Source: a virus
Length of the DNA stretch: 64,000 nucleotides
IMG/VR virus record: IMGVR_UViG_3300006802_000078
Coordinates: 27,626 to 91,625 of that record
Strand: one strand, 5' to 3'
The notes under the pieces are model-generated. The model ran no database searches, had not been told where the DNA came from, and worked only from the letters and a program-made list of their open reading frames with translations. Positions 22,281 to 29,613 of the stretch are shown here, one piece after another. The position numbers and the translations under genes are program-made. Each line of letters begins with the position of its first letter. Within the stretch, counting starts at the first letter, position 1.

Positions 22281-22294
22281 CAGCATGCTACTCC
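22265..22294 (+). promoter_or_regulatory. rightward promoter candidate
   Basis: TTGCGC, 18 bp, TACTCC, about 25 bp before the first rightward gene. The -10 is weak against the general consensus but resembles the (G)CTAC-type boxes at the other units. Confidence 0.35.
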
Positions 22295-22318
22295 TCACCC
22301 ACACTCCAGGTGCCAGCC

Positions 22319-22912
22319 ATGGACCGCTACACTCTCCGCTCCCTCCGCCGCCTTCGGGGCCCCCTCGTGCGGGACCCTATCCTCTGTATGATCGTCCCGG
22401 CGCACTACACCCAGCAGCGCCTGGCCGAGGGGGGCGTGGTCGTTCGCCGCTTCCCCCTGCCACCGCCGCAGCGCATCGTCGAGATGGACATCGCGCAGGC
22501 GGCGCCGGCTCACGCTCCGGAGAACCCGCTCGAGTTCCGCGAGTTCGTGATCCGCCGCTGGCGCTACGCCGAGACCTTCCTCGTGCCGACCACGGATGTG
22601 CCGCGCATCACGGCCGGCGCCATGGAGCGCAAGATGGACTGCACCGTCGCCGACCAGAGGTTGCCCGGCGCCTCCCTTGGGGAGATGTCGCGGTTCCTCC
22701 GTCGTCTGGGCTACGCCCCCAAGCGGATGCGCGTCTCGGAGATCCACCGGCTGTACCGGCGCAGGGCGGCGAAGTCGCGCATCACGCTGGCGATGTGGTG
22801 CATCGGTGACTACGACCACGGCAACAAGCTCGTCATGACCTGCGGCGACGACACCTGGTGGCACCTGTGCTGCCCGCTCGCTCTGCCCAGCAACGCGGCG
22901 GAGTCCCCGTGA
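22319..22912 (+). CDS. hypothetical basic protein; first gene of the rightward cluster
   Basis: Encodes 197 residues, arginine-rich (YTLRSLRRLRGPLVRD; IHRLYRRRAAKSRI). The first ATG is at 22319. The C-terminus (YDHGNKLVMTCGDDTWWHLCCPLAL) has three cysteines. No family recognised. The frame is open a little upstream but without a better start. It overlaps the next gene by 4 bp (GTGA). Confidence 0.66.
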   Translation: MDRYTLRSLRRLRGPLVRDPILCMIVPAHYTQQRLAEGGVVVRRFPLPPPQRIVEMDIAQAAPAHAPENPLEFREFVIRRWRYAETFLVPTTDVPRITAGAMERKMDCTVADQRLPGASLGEMSRFLRRLGYAPKRMRVSEIHRLYRRRAAKSRITLAMWCIGDYDHGNKLVMTCGDDTWWHLCCPLALPSNAAESP

Positions 22913-23166
22913 ACCGGCGCGACTTCCTGCACAACCTCGCGCTCGGAACCGCGGCTGCGTGCGCTGCTCGGCTGGTCGGCCCGCGACAGCTACCGGGCGG
23001 TGCACGCGATGGCGATGACGCTGCTGCGAACAAGACCTGCGCATTCACGCCGCTCCCCGTGTCGTTGCAGAGCCTCATGGACCTCGTCGAGGAGTACCAG
23101 CGGCGTGTGATCGCCGACTTCAACAACAGCATGCACGAGCTCTGGCTCACCGGGAGGCTGCCATGA
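22909..23166 (+). CDS. small exported protein with Tat-type signal peptide
   Basis: Encodes 85 residues from a GTG at 22909. The N-terminus NRRDFLHNLALGTAAACAA has the twin-arginine motif (RR-x-F-L) and the moderate hydrophobic stretch of Tat signal peptides. About 60 residues remain after cleavage, with a C-terminal helix (SLQSLMDLVEEYQRRVIADFNN). Tat export would place a folded product in the periplasm or outside. Function unknown; a cysteine in the hydrophobic region could instead allow lipidation. Confidence 0.62.
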   Translation: MNRRDFLHNLALGTAAACAARLVGPRQLPGGARDGDDAAANKTCAFTPLPVSLQSLMDLVEEYQRRVIADFNNSMHELWLTGRLP

Positions 23167-23840
23167 AGACCGATGAAGCGGCGCTGCAACCGTCGCTGCG
23201 CCCTGGGCCGCAGCTCCCGATGGTGCTGCCACACGCTGTCGTCTTCGCCAACGGCGACCACGCCTACATCGTTCGTCACCGCGACGCGATCGGCGACTTC
23301 TTCTGCCTGCGCACCCTGGCCGAGCTCGAGCAGTTCTACTCCGAGCTCGAGGGGCAGCCGCATCGTGCCGAGCTCGCCGCCGGAGGCTCTCGCTGGGCAG
23401 CTGCCGACGAAGCTGTCGCTGATGGCATCGTCGCGCAGCGGAGCGACTCGCACCCGCGGCTGGTGTGGGCGCAGAGCGTCGGCATCGAGCGGCCGTTGCC
23501 GGGTTGGCGCGATGGTCGTGGCTTCGCAGGCTGCAGCTCCTGCGAGAAGCACCAGCGCTACCGCGGCTACGAGCCGACCGCCATCACGGGCGACTGGCAG
23601 ACCGACCCGCCGCTCGCAACCGCTCGCCGGCTGCTGACCGACCCGGCACACGCGCCGATCGCGCTCGATGACGCCAACACCTCCACGCAGGCCGTGTTCA
23701 TGCTTGCCCGAGGCCCGCGGCAGCACGCCCACGGGATCACCATCTCGTGCCCGGTCCGGCGGCTGGCCTCCGGGCGCATCGCCCTCGAGGCCATGGCCCG
23801 TGAGCTGGCGAAGCAGATCCACGAGGCGCGCCTGGCTTGA
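23163..23840 (+). CDS. hypothetical protein
   Basis: Encodes 225 residues, starting in the stop of the Tat-signal gene (ATGA). A mid-protein C-S-S-C (FAGCSSCEKHQRY) could be part of a metal site. The C-terminus is a basic helix. No family recognised. Confidence 0.72.
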   Translation: MKTDEAALQPSLRPGPQLPMVLPHAVVFANGDHAYIVRHRDAIGDFFCLRTLAELEQFYSELEGQPHRAELAAGGSRWAAADEAVADGIVAQRSDSHPRLVWAQSVGIERPLPGWRDGRGFAGCSSCEKHQRYRGYEPTAITGDWQTDPPLATARRLLTDPAHAPIALDDANTSTQAVFMLARGPRQHAHGITISCPVRRLASGRIALEAMARELAKQIHEARLA

Positions 23841-23866
23841 CTGCCTATGATGGCTCTCGCTATCAT
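23837..23866 (+). promoter_or_regulatory. strong sigma70-like promoter
   Basis: TTGACT, 18 bp, TATCAT: five of six matches in each box. It spans the end of one gene and the start of the next unit. An in-frame TTG that could start the following gene is in fact this -35 box, which argues for the ATG at 23894. Confidence 0.6.
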
Positions 23867-23893
23867 GAGCTGGCACATGGAGGCAGCACAGCA

Positions 23894-24313
23894 ATGGCCG
23901 CTGAAGTCCTGGAAATGATGTCGCTGCGTCTGACCGAGGAGTCGGACGTGGCTGCACTCGACGCGCTCGTCGGGCGCTTCGGCTCACCGTCTCGGGTCGA
24001 GGCCGTCCGTGAGGCCATCCGTCGGGTGGCTGCCGAGGCGCCGATGCCGGCCGACGTGATGCTCTGGTACAAGGGCAAGGATGGCGTCGCAGCGCGGCTG
24101 TTCGCCACCGAGATGCACCAGGGCCCGATGACGGCGCTGGCCGCGCTCGAGCGCGCGGTGGCCTTGGAGAAGCGCGGCTTCGCCGTGCGCGCAGAGCAGA
24201 TGCCCGAGCTGCCGGCGAGGCTGCGGCCGCATGCTGATGCCGAGGAGCTCTGCCAGGCCTGTGGCTGCGCTGCCGATGACCACGACGAGAGCTGCAAGCG
24301 CGGTGCACGATGA
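23894..24313 (+). CDS. hypothetical protein with C-terminal Cys cluster
   Basis: Encodes 139 residues from ATG 23894. N-terminal helices (LRLTEESDVAALDALVGRFG, then VEAVREAIRRVAAEAP) resemble a ribbon-helix-helix or small helical dimer domain. The C-terminus has CQACGC and a later C, likely a zinc knuckle. GGAGG lies 13 nt upstream of the ATG, which is long. Function unknown. Confidence 0.65.
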   Translation: MAAEVLEMMSLRLTEESDVAALDALVGRFGSPSRVEAVREAIRRVAAEAPMPADVMLWYKGKDGVAARLFATEMHQGPMTALAALERAVALEKRGFAVRAEQMPELPARLRPHADAEELCQACGCAADDHDESCKRGAR

Positions 24314-24882
24314 GCTTCAAGTACGCGACCCCAGACCCCAAGAGCCTCGCGCGTATGGGCATGCTGATCATCAACCCGCCCAGGGGCGAAGACGGCGCTA
24401 TCGAGGTCTGCTGCGAGTGCGGCAACCGGATCCCCGCGCAGTGCATCCGCCGCTACGGCGAGCTCCGCTCCTTACAGCACCCCGAGGTGGCTGGCGTCGA
24501 CTGCTTCATCCTCGCGTCGGCCTCGTCGGTGGTGTCCGTGTCGACCTGCCAGCGGGGCTGCGGCCTGCCGATCGACAAGTTCACTGTGCTCGACCTTGGC
24601 GGCTACGCGCCGGTGCTCGGTCATGGCCTCACTGCGGATGGCACCGCCTGGAACTTCCACGCTCCTGACGGTGTCTGGTCGGTGCACGTCGGCTGCATCG
24701 ACGGCGCCGTCGGCTGCGTCAGCGACCGCAGCGCCGAGCTCATCGTCGAGGGCGACGACTGGCACATGTGGATGGGCTTGTATCGGCTGCGTGCGGACGT
24801 GCTGGCGCGGATCCGCTTCGCGCTGACCCCGTGGGGCAACGTCGTGTGCGGCCGCGTGACTGCTGAAGGAGGTGAGGCATGA
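24310..24882 (+). CDS. hypothetical protein with zinc-ribbon-like N-terminus
   Basis: Encodes 190 residues. CCECG followed by C (IEVCCECGNRIPAQC) and later CQRGCG give a possible two-knuckle metal site. The C-terminal half is unassigned. It overlaps both neighbours by ATGA. Confidence 0.7.
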   Translation: MSFKYATPDPKSLARMGMLIINPPRGEDGAIEVCCECGNRIPAQCIRRYGELRSLQHPEVAGVDCFILASASSVVSVSTCQRGCGLPIDKFTVLDLGGYAPVLGHGLTADGTAWNFHAPDGVWSVHVGCIDGAVGCVSDRSAELIVEGDDWHMWMGLYRLRADVLARIRFALTPWGNVVCGRVTAEGGEA

Positions 24883-25208
24883 GCGATCCTACCGGGTTCG
24901 ACGCAGCTCCGGCTCACTACGCCGGCGGCCGCGAGGTGATCGACATCATCCGGGACCGTCTCGGTGATGCCGGCTTCATCGCCTTCTGCGAGGGCAACGA
25001 GATCAAGTACCGCATGCGCGCTGGTCTCAAAGGTGACGCGTTCGAAGACCTGCGGAAGGCCCGTTGGTACCGAGAGATGGCGGATTGTACTCTTGGGCTT
25101 GGTCCTGACCCGCGGTCTGGCCGCCCAGGCTTCACCAGCTACCGTCGCGGCGAGCTTGGCGACAGCGACAAGGCCCAGCTCGAGAAGCTCGGCAAGGTGA
25201 AGCCATGA
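24879..25208 (+). CDS. DUF3310 protein
   Basis: Encodes 109 residues. It matches the DUF3310 family (phage 'SaV-like' or 'nucleotide kinase' proteins): P-x-H-Y near the start, REVIDIIRD, then FCEGNEIKYRMRAGLKG and the hallmark EDLRKARWYREM. Members are common in phage early regions; the 'kinase' label has no good experimental basis and there is no P-loop here. It is part of the chain of ATGA-coupled genes. Confidence 0.88.
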   Translation: MSDPTGFDAAPAHYAGGREVIDIIRDRLGDAGFIAFCEGNEIKYRMRAGLKGDAFEDLRKARWYREMADCTLGLGPDPRSGRPGFTSYRRGELGDSDKAQLEKLGKVKP

Positions 25209-25327
25209 GGTTCATCATCGACAGCTGGCGCCTCATGTCGCAGCGGGACCAGCGCCTGCGCTTCTTCATCTGCTTCCCTGGCGCCCTGGTGCGCTACTAC
25301 TACGCGCGGGTATGCCATGAGCCATGA
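25205..25327 (+). CDS. small hypothetical protein (40 aa)
   Basis: Short frame of 40 residues starting MRFIIDSWRLMSQRDQ; a basic N-terminal helix and an aromatic stretch (FFICFPGALVRYYYARV) that may insert in membrane. The ATG overlaps the DUF3310 stop and the end overlaps the next gene by 11 bp, as expected for the chain. Confidence 0.5.
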   Translation: MRFIIDSWRLMSQRDQRLRFFICFPGALVRYYYARVCHEP

Positions 25328-25595
25328 GGCGCTGCTGGAGGAGCTGGCTGCGCTGGAGCACCGGCAGTGGGCCCACTGGACGAACTACATGCTGTGCGTC
25401 CTGGCACCGCTGCTGTGCTTGGCCGATGACGCTGATGTCCCGGAACCGGGTACGCCGGAGGCGAACGCGCTCGACGCCCTGGTTCGCTGGCGCCGGCAGA
25501 TCGCTACGCCGTACGCGGAGCTCAGCGAGTCCGAGCGCGAAAGCGACCGCGAGTGGGCTCGTGAAGTGCTCGCCATCGTGGGGGACGCGTCATGA
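25317..25595 (+). CDS. conserved phage hypothetical protein (LEHRQWAHW type)
   Basis: Encodes 92 residues. The pattern ALEHRQWAHWTNYML near the start and RWRRQIATPYAELSESERESDREWAREVL at the end is one I recognise from many phage and some bacterial small proteins of unknown function. All-helical by inspection. Role unknown. Confidence 0.72.
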   Translation: MSHEALLEELAALEHRQWAHWTNYMLCVLAPLLCLADDADVPEPGTPEANALDALVRWRRQIATPYAELSESERESDREWAREVLAIVGDAS

Positions 25596-25993
25596 ACAGC
25601 GATGAGAAGGTCGCCACCCTGCAGCAGGTCGCCGACTACTGGTCTGGTCGGACCCGCCCGCCGCGGGACACCGACTCCGGCGAGTACAGCATCACGCACT
25701 GCTACGGCGACGACACCTACACGCTCTACGGCAGCTGCCTGCTCATCGCCAAGGACGCGAAGCGGCTGGCTGAGCGCCCAGACATCGTGGTCGAAGCCCG
25801 CCACGACCCGAACAGCGGGGCCTGGATCAAGGTGAAGGCCTCCGATGTCGGCTCGCTTGGCTTCAGCCGCCAGATGTCGGACGAGGCGCGCGAAGCGGCT
25901 GGCCGCCGGCTGCGCAAGGTGCGCGCTGCTGCGGCTGCGCCCGAGCCCCTGCCCGAGAGGGCGACCGAGTTCGCCTTCGACATCGACTTCTGA
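25592..25993 (+). CDS. hypothetical protein, N-terminus related to 10805-11755
   Basis: Encodes 133 residues. The N-terminal half (QQVADYWSGRTRPP; TLYGSCLLIAKD) parallels the start of the leftward gene 10805-11755. C-terminus basic, then acidic (EFAFDIDF). Last gene of the first rightward unit, followed by a small hairpin and a new promoter. Confidence 0.68.
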   Translation: MNSDEKVATLQQVADYWSGRTRPPRDTDSGEYSITHCYGDDTYTLYGSCLLIAKDAKRLAERPDIVVEARHDPNSGAWIKVKASDVGSLGFSRQMSDEAREAAGRRLRKVRAAAAAPEPLPERATEFAFDIDF

Positions 25994-25997
25994 CCCT

Positions 25998-26013
25998 CGG
26001 CGGCCCCCCGCCG
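25998..26013. terminator. short GC hairpin at unit boundary
   Basis: CGGCGG and CCGCCG with a 4-nt loop, directly after the stop of the previous gene and touching the next promoter. No T run; weak candidate. Confidence 0.3.
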
Positions 26014-26029
26014 TTGCGTCTTGAGCAAC
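26013..26029. promoter_or_regulatory. GTTGC-N7-GCAAC dyad (site 2)
   Basis: Same 17-bp dyad as at 22264-22280 and 34585-34601, again overlapping a -35 box. Confidence 0.55.
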
Positions 26030-26042
26030 ACTGCGCTACCCT
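26014..26042 (+). promoter_or_regulatory. promoter for the packaging/morphogenesis block
   Basis: TTGCGT, 17 bp, TACCCT, about 25 bp upstream of the GTG start at 26067. The three TTGC-N17-TAnnnT promoters of this type (here, 34639, 61573) all open units of virion genes. Confidence 0.5.
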
Positions 26043-26066
26043 CTCCACGCAAGAAGGAGCTGCTCC

Positions 26067-26840
26067 GTGCCCACTCCGATCGTGACCAACCCCTCTGCCC
26101 CCGCGCCGCGCGGTGGGCCTCCCCCCCAGGCCGCCGCCTTTCTGATGGACCACCAGCAGGTCTACGCGGACCTTCTCACGAGCAGCCTGCCCCACCCGCT
26201 GCTCACCGTGGCGATCTACAGTCTGCTCGTCTCCAACAACGACATCGCGGCGGCGGGTCACGCCGCCGGCGACACCAACGTCGTCTCGAGCGCGCTGCAG
26301 GTGATGGAGGCCATTCTCACCAACGAGCCGTCGCTGGCCGACATCGCCAGCGACAGCCCCGAGATGTACATCGGCAGGGTGTGGCTCCTCATCGACCTCG
26401 AGGTCATGACGTCGCTGCTCCCCGCTTCGATGCTGACCCCCGAGCTGGTCACCACGATCATCGAGGTGGGGGAAGTGCTGCGCCAGCGCGATGCTCTGGA
26501 GAGCCGCATCGGAGCCGGCCAGGCGCCGACCGTGGTGCAGGCAGCCCCGAGCCACCCCAACCTCTCCCCTGCTGCAGCAGCGCTTCGCGCGAAGGCGCTG
26601 GGGGGAGCCGCTCCCCGCCAGGAGAGCGTGGGGGCGCCTCGCGGAGCTCCGCTGCAGGGCTTCGCCCGTCTGGCTGAGCCCGCGCCCGCAGACTCCTCCG
26701 AGCACGTGGATCTCGATGGCTCGGACCGCGTGAAGCGCGTCCTCGCCGCACTCGGCGAGGAGTTCGACGAAGCCGACCCCAATGCGCTGAGCGCTGCCCT
26801 GCGGAGGCGGATCCAGCACACCCACCCCCAGCAGCAGTAG
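26067..26840 (+). CDS. hypothetical protein, start of the packaging block
   Basis: Encodes 257 residues from GTG 26067, with AAGAAGGAG upstream. Residues 25-150 appear helical (VYADLLTSSLPHPLLTVAIYSLLV); then a Pro/Ala-rich linker and an acidic helical C-terminus (RVKRVLAALGEEFDEADPNALSAALRRRI). No family recognised. Its place, before probable terminase genes, suggests a packaging or head-assembly role (inference only). Confidence 0.68.
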   Translation: MPTPIVTNPSAPAPRGGPPPQAAAFLMDHQQVYADLLTSSLPHPLLTVAIYSLLVSNNDIAAAGHAAGDTNVVSSALQVMEAILTNEPSLADIASDSPEMYIGRVWLLIDLEVMTSLLPASMLTPELVTTIIEVGEVLRQRDALESRIGAGQAPTVVQAAPSHPNLSPAAAALRAKALGGAAPRQESVGAPRGAPLQGFARLAEPAPADSSEHVDLDGSDRVKRVLAALGEEFDEADPNALSAALRRRIQHTHPQQQ

Positions 26841-26847
26841 CCAGCCC

Positions 26848-27639
26848 ATGGGCCTGTTCCGCCGCTCTACAGCTTCGCAGGTAGCTCCGGCTGCGCCGGC
26901 TCCCGCAGCCGCAGCCGCAGCCGCAGCCGCAGTCGCAGTCGCAGTCGCAGCCGCAGCGCCCCCGCCTGCGCCTACAGAGCGCCGGGTCTCGCTGGTCCTG
27001 CCGGGTGATCTGGCGGACCGGGTGGAAGAGCTGCGACAGCGGCTCAACTCCAGTGCCTTCGCCCAGCGCACTCGCCGGGAGGTCACCTTCGAGGAGGCCG
27101 TCCTGTGGGCGCTGTACGATGGGGTCTCGCCGGCGGAGGCTGTCGCGGCGCCGCCGCCTGCCACTCCGGTGGGGTTCGAGCCAAGGCCTGCAGCTGCGCC
27201 TGCGGCTGCGCCTGCAGCTGCGCCTGCAGCTGCGCCTGCGGCGGCGTCGGCTGCGGGCTTGGTGATCTCCGAGCCCTCGGCGGCTGCTCCCACTCCCACG
27301 ACACCCCGGGCTCCGACTCGGATGTTCCTCCCCGACGGTGACCGCTGCATCGAGGCGGATGCGGCCGCGGTGGCCTCCTACGTCTACCGGGGCTGGCGTC
27401 GCTTCCTGCGAACGGACAAGAGCACTGGGATGGCCTTCCAGTGCTTCTGGTGGCCCCACGCCGACCGGGACCCTGGCCAGCTGGAGCCCAGGGCGGTGCG
27501 CCTGCCCTCCGACCATCGGTTCGACGGAGTGGTCGACGTGCTGCCCGCCTTCCCCCACGATGCTGCCAGCGTCAAGCCAGGCTTCGGCGCAGGAGGTGCG
27601 GGAGCGGCCCCGCAGCTGGTGCTTCATGTCCCGAACTGA
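26848..27639 (+). CDS. hypothetical protein, RHH-like segment and Ala/Pro repeats
   Basis: Encodes 263 residues. After an alanine/valine run coded by a hexamer repeat, residues 47-90 (RRVSLVLPGDLADRVEELRQRLN) have the strand-helix pattern of a ribbon-helix-helix domain. A second Ala/Pro linker (coded by a 12-bp repeat) leads to a C-terminal domain (MFLPDGDRCIEADAAAVASYVYRGWRRFLRTD). Possible DNA-binding protein. It overlaps the next gene by 14 bp. Confidence 0.65.
   Translation: MGLFRRSTASQVAPAAPAPAAAAAAAAAVAVAVAAAAPPPAPTERRVSLVLPGDLADRVEELRQRLNSSAFAQRTRREVTFEEAVLWALYDGVSPAEAVAAPPPATPVGFEPRPAAAPAAAPAAAPAAAPAAASAAGLVISEPSAAAPTPTTPRAPTRMFLPDGDRCIEADAAAVASYVYRGWRRFLRTDKSTGMAFQCFWWPHADRDPGQLEPRAVRLPSDHRFDGVVDVLPAFPHDAASVKPGFGAGGAGAAPQLVLHVPN
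26905..26958 (+). repeat. hexamer repeat, 9 copies
   Basis: GCAGCC/GCAGTC/GCAGCG units in tandem within the gene 26848-27639, coding for alternating Ala and Ala/Val. Confidence 0.8.
27186..27245 (+). repeat. 12-bp repeat, 5 copies
   Basis: Units GCCTGCAGCTGC / GCCTGCGGCTGC in tandem, coding for the Ala-Pro linker of the same gene; the last copy is degenerate. Confidence 0.8.
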
Positions 27640-28363
27640 CGATCTGTCGGAGTGGGGGGAGGACGCGTGGGGCGACGCTGCTGACGCAGCCAGCGCAGCC
27701 GGCGCAGCCAGCGCAGCCGAGGCGAAGCCGCGCCCCGTCAACGGCCCGCTGCGGGCGGAAGCGCTCGTGGTAGCCAGGGACAGCGAAGACGCCGACCCGA
27801 GAGTGGTCGCTCTCCAGCGCCGCAGCGAGCTGAGCGAGGCGCTCTATGACGTCATGCTGGCGCGGAGCTTCGCCATCTCGGTGGCCGACGCCGCTGCGAT
27901 CATGGGTATCGACGAGGAGCTCGCCTGGCAGCTCTACACCGAACACCCCCAGTGGCTGCAGATCGAGCGGAAGCTGGAGATGGTGTCTCGGGCGAAGACC
28001 CGGGCCAGGGCGGTTGCGGCCACGGAGAAGGTCGTGCCGATGCTCACGCGCATCATCGACATCGACCTGGACGAGTCCACTCGACTGGCGGCGGAGCTCG
28101 CCGCTGACGGCGACGACGACGGGAAGCGCCGACGTGGCAGGCCAGTCGTGGCACGGCCCCCGGTATCCGCCACCGAGCAGATCGCCGCGGCGGAGATGCT
28201 GCTGAAGCTCGGAACCCACGCGGAGTTCAACGAGGCGGCGATGGCTGCCGCTGCGGAAGCTGCGGGGGGCAGTGAGATCGAAGTCGCAGTCGGAGCGAAG
28301 GACGGGGAGATCCGCGCCGCGCTCCGCGCACGCATGCGCCGGCCGAGCGGCGAAGGGGGGTAG
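27626..28363 (+). CDS. probable terminase small subunit
   Basis: Encodes 245 residues. Residues 80-105 (ARSFAISVADAAAIMGIDEELAWQL) have the helix-turn-helix form of TerS DNA-binding domains, followed by a long helix (WLQIERKLEMVSRAKTRARAVAATEKV), as in TerS oligomerisation regions. The N-terminus is an Asp/Ala linker coded by 9-bp repeats. Position upstream of scaffold and portal fits. The family match is not specific, so the call rests on architecture and context. Confidence 0.45.
   Translation: MSRTDDLSEWGEDAWGDAADAASAAGAASAAEAKPRPVNGPLRAEALVVARDSEDADPRVVALQRRSELSEALYDVMLARSFAISVADAAAIMGIDEELAWQLYTEHPQWLQIERKLEMVSRAKTRARAVAATEKVVPMLTRIIDIDLDESTRLAAELAADGDDDGKRRRGRPVVARPPVSATEQIAAAEMLLKLGTHAEFNEAAMAAAAEAAGGSEIEVAVGAKDGEIRAALRARMRRPSGEGG
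27686..27721 (+). repeat. 9-bp repeat, 4 copies
   Basis: GCAGCCAGC / GCAGCCGGC units in tandem in the N-terminal linker of the probable small terminase gene. Confidence 0.7.
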
Positions 28364-28365
28364 TG

Positions 28366-29031
28366 ATGGCGACGCTATGGGACGTCGGCTGCGGCAACGC
28401 CGCGTGCCCGACCAAGTTCGAGGTGGCGATCCCGGACGTGTGGAGCGACGAGATGGAGCAGACGTTGGAGAACTACGTCTGCGCGAACTGCGGGGGGGAG
28501 CTGCAGCAGCTCAGCGCGGATGGGCACTTCTCCATCTTCCGCCCCCTGGAGCTACCGGACGGCACGGTCGCGCACTCTCGCCGCGAGCTCGACTACGCGA
28601 CGAAGCTCCACGAGGAGGAGACCGGAGGCAAGAAGACCCTGGCCATCACGGAGATGTCGCGGGCAGAGTGGAACCAGCGGGGGGAGGAGGCAGAGCATCG
28701 GGGCTGGCTCCATCGCCAGAAGGCGGGGGTGACCCCCCGAGACATGGCGGAGCGCGACAGGCAGACGAAGCTGCAGGAGGCGCAGGCTCGGCAGGAAGCC
28801 GAGCGACGCAACGAAGACCCGGACTTGGCAGCGGAGGCGGCGAGAGCGGCTGTGCCTGCCTTCCGCGCCGCGCCTGATCCGAACACCCCAGGGCGTGCAG
28901 TGCGGGAGGGGAGGGCGCTGACGTCCACCCCAGGGATCGGAGTCGCCGCCGGCGCCGCGTCGGACCGCAGTGCGCTGCTCAAGCAGGCGGCGGCGTCTGC
29001 GAAGGCTGCGCCGTCGGAGAGGGCGGGGTAG
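28366..29031 (+). CDS. hypothetical zinc-ribbon protein of the head block
   Basis: Encodes 221 residues. N-terminal zinc ribbon: CGNAAC and CANC about 30 residues apart. Then a long charged helix (RQTKLQEAQARQEAERR) and an alanine-rich tail. GTG 28363 or ATG 28366 can start; AAGGGGGG precedes both. Zinc-ribbon proteins next to terminase genes occur in several phages, but the role here is unknown. Confidence 0.68.
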   Translation: MATLWDVGCGNAACPTKFEVAIPDVWSDEMEQTLENYVCANCGGELQQLSADGHFSIFRPLELPDGTVAHSRRELDYATKLHEEETGGKKTLAITEMSRAEWNQRGEEAEHRGWLHRQKAGVTPRDMAERDRQTKLQEAQARQEAERRNEDPDLAAEAARAAVPAFRAAPDPNTPGRAVREGRALTSTPGIGVAAGAASDRSALLKQAAASAKAAPSERAG

Positions 29032-29034
29032 TCT
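29006..29034 (+). promoter_or_regulatory. promoter candidate
   Basis: CTGCGC, 17 bp, TAGTCT, ending 51 bp before the ATG of 29086-29613. The -10 includes the stop codon of the previous gene. Confidence 0.35.
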
Positions 29035-29085
29035 GAACGAGAAGACGCGCCGCGCTGCGCGTGAACCAGCAACACGAGGTGAGCG

Positions 29086-29613
29086 ATGGACATGAAGAAG
29101 GAGCTCGAGGACACCGAGGGCACCCCCTGGGAGAAGACCACCAAGAACGCGGCCAAGATCATGGACATGGCCTCGAGTCTCGACGCGGCGCTGGACAAGG
29201 CGGAGGAGGGGGGCGCCGAGGCGGAGGGCGAGCCCTCCGAGGAAGGTGGCGCTCCCGCTGGCAGCGACGACGACACGGCGAATCGCTTGGCGACCGACCT
29301 GGGCATGGACATCGAGGAGGCGAAGAAGCTCGTCGCCGCCGCCAAGGACTTCCCCGGCACGAAGGGGATGGAGGGGACCGCGCTGGTCTCCGCGCTCATG
29401 GACGACCCGGTTCTGCTGGCGGATCTCCGCGATGCCGCCAAGGGTGGGGGCAAGCCCGCGGGTGACTCCGAGGGGGAGGAGCCACCGCCTGCCGAGGAGC
29501 CACCTGCCGAGGAGCCGCCGATGGACGCCTTCGCCGCAGGTCCCCCGGGGATGGGGGCAGGGCCCGCTCGCACCGGCGCGGCCTTCGGTCCGGATGAGTG
29601 GGAGAAGGCATGA
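29086..29613 (+). CDS. acidic protein, scaffold-like
   Basis: Encodes 175 residues, very acidic with Glu/Pro repeats near the C-terminus (EEPPPAEEPPAEEPPMD) and helical elsewhere. Small acidic, helical proteins just upstream of capsid genes are often scaffold or its partner. GAGGTGAGCG precedes the ATG; overlap ATGA with the next gene. Confidence 0.6.
   Translation: MDMKKELEDTEGTPWEKTTKNAAKIMDMASSLDAALDKAEEGGAEAEGEPSEEGGAPAGSDDDTANRLATDLGMDIEEAKKLVAAAKDFPGTKGMEGTALVSALMDDPVLLADLRDAAKGGGKPAGDSEGEEPPPAEEPPAEEPPMDAFAAGPPGMGAGPARTGAAFGPDEWEKA

Larger units (their letters stand above)
21925..22318. other. intergenic region between divergent genes
   Basis: Carries the leftward promoter candidate (21976-22004) and the rightward one (22265-22294) with its GTTGC-N7-GCAAC dyad. 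No coding frame with support. Confidence 0.55.

Noticed and set aside
23837-23893. TTG start at 23837 for the gene ending at 24313
   Set aside because: The TTG is the -35 box of a strong promoter (TTGACT-N18-TATCAT), so transcription begins downstream and ATG 23894 is the likely start.
26905-27245. CRISPR-like array in the hexamer and 12-bp repeats
   Set aside because: Units are contiguous without spacers and keep reading frame inside a gene, so they are coding minisatellites.
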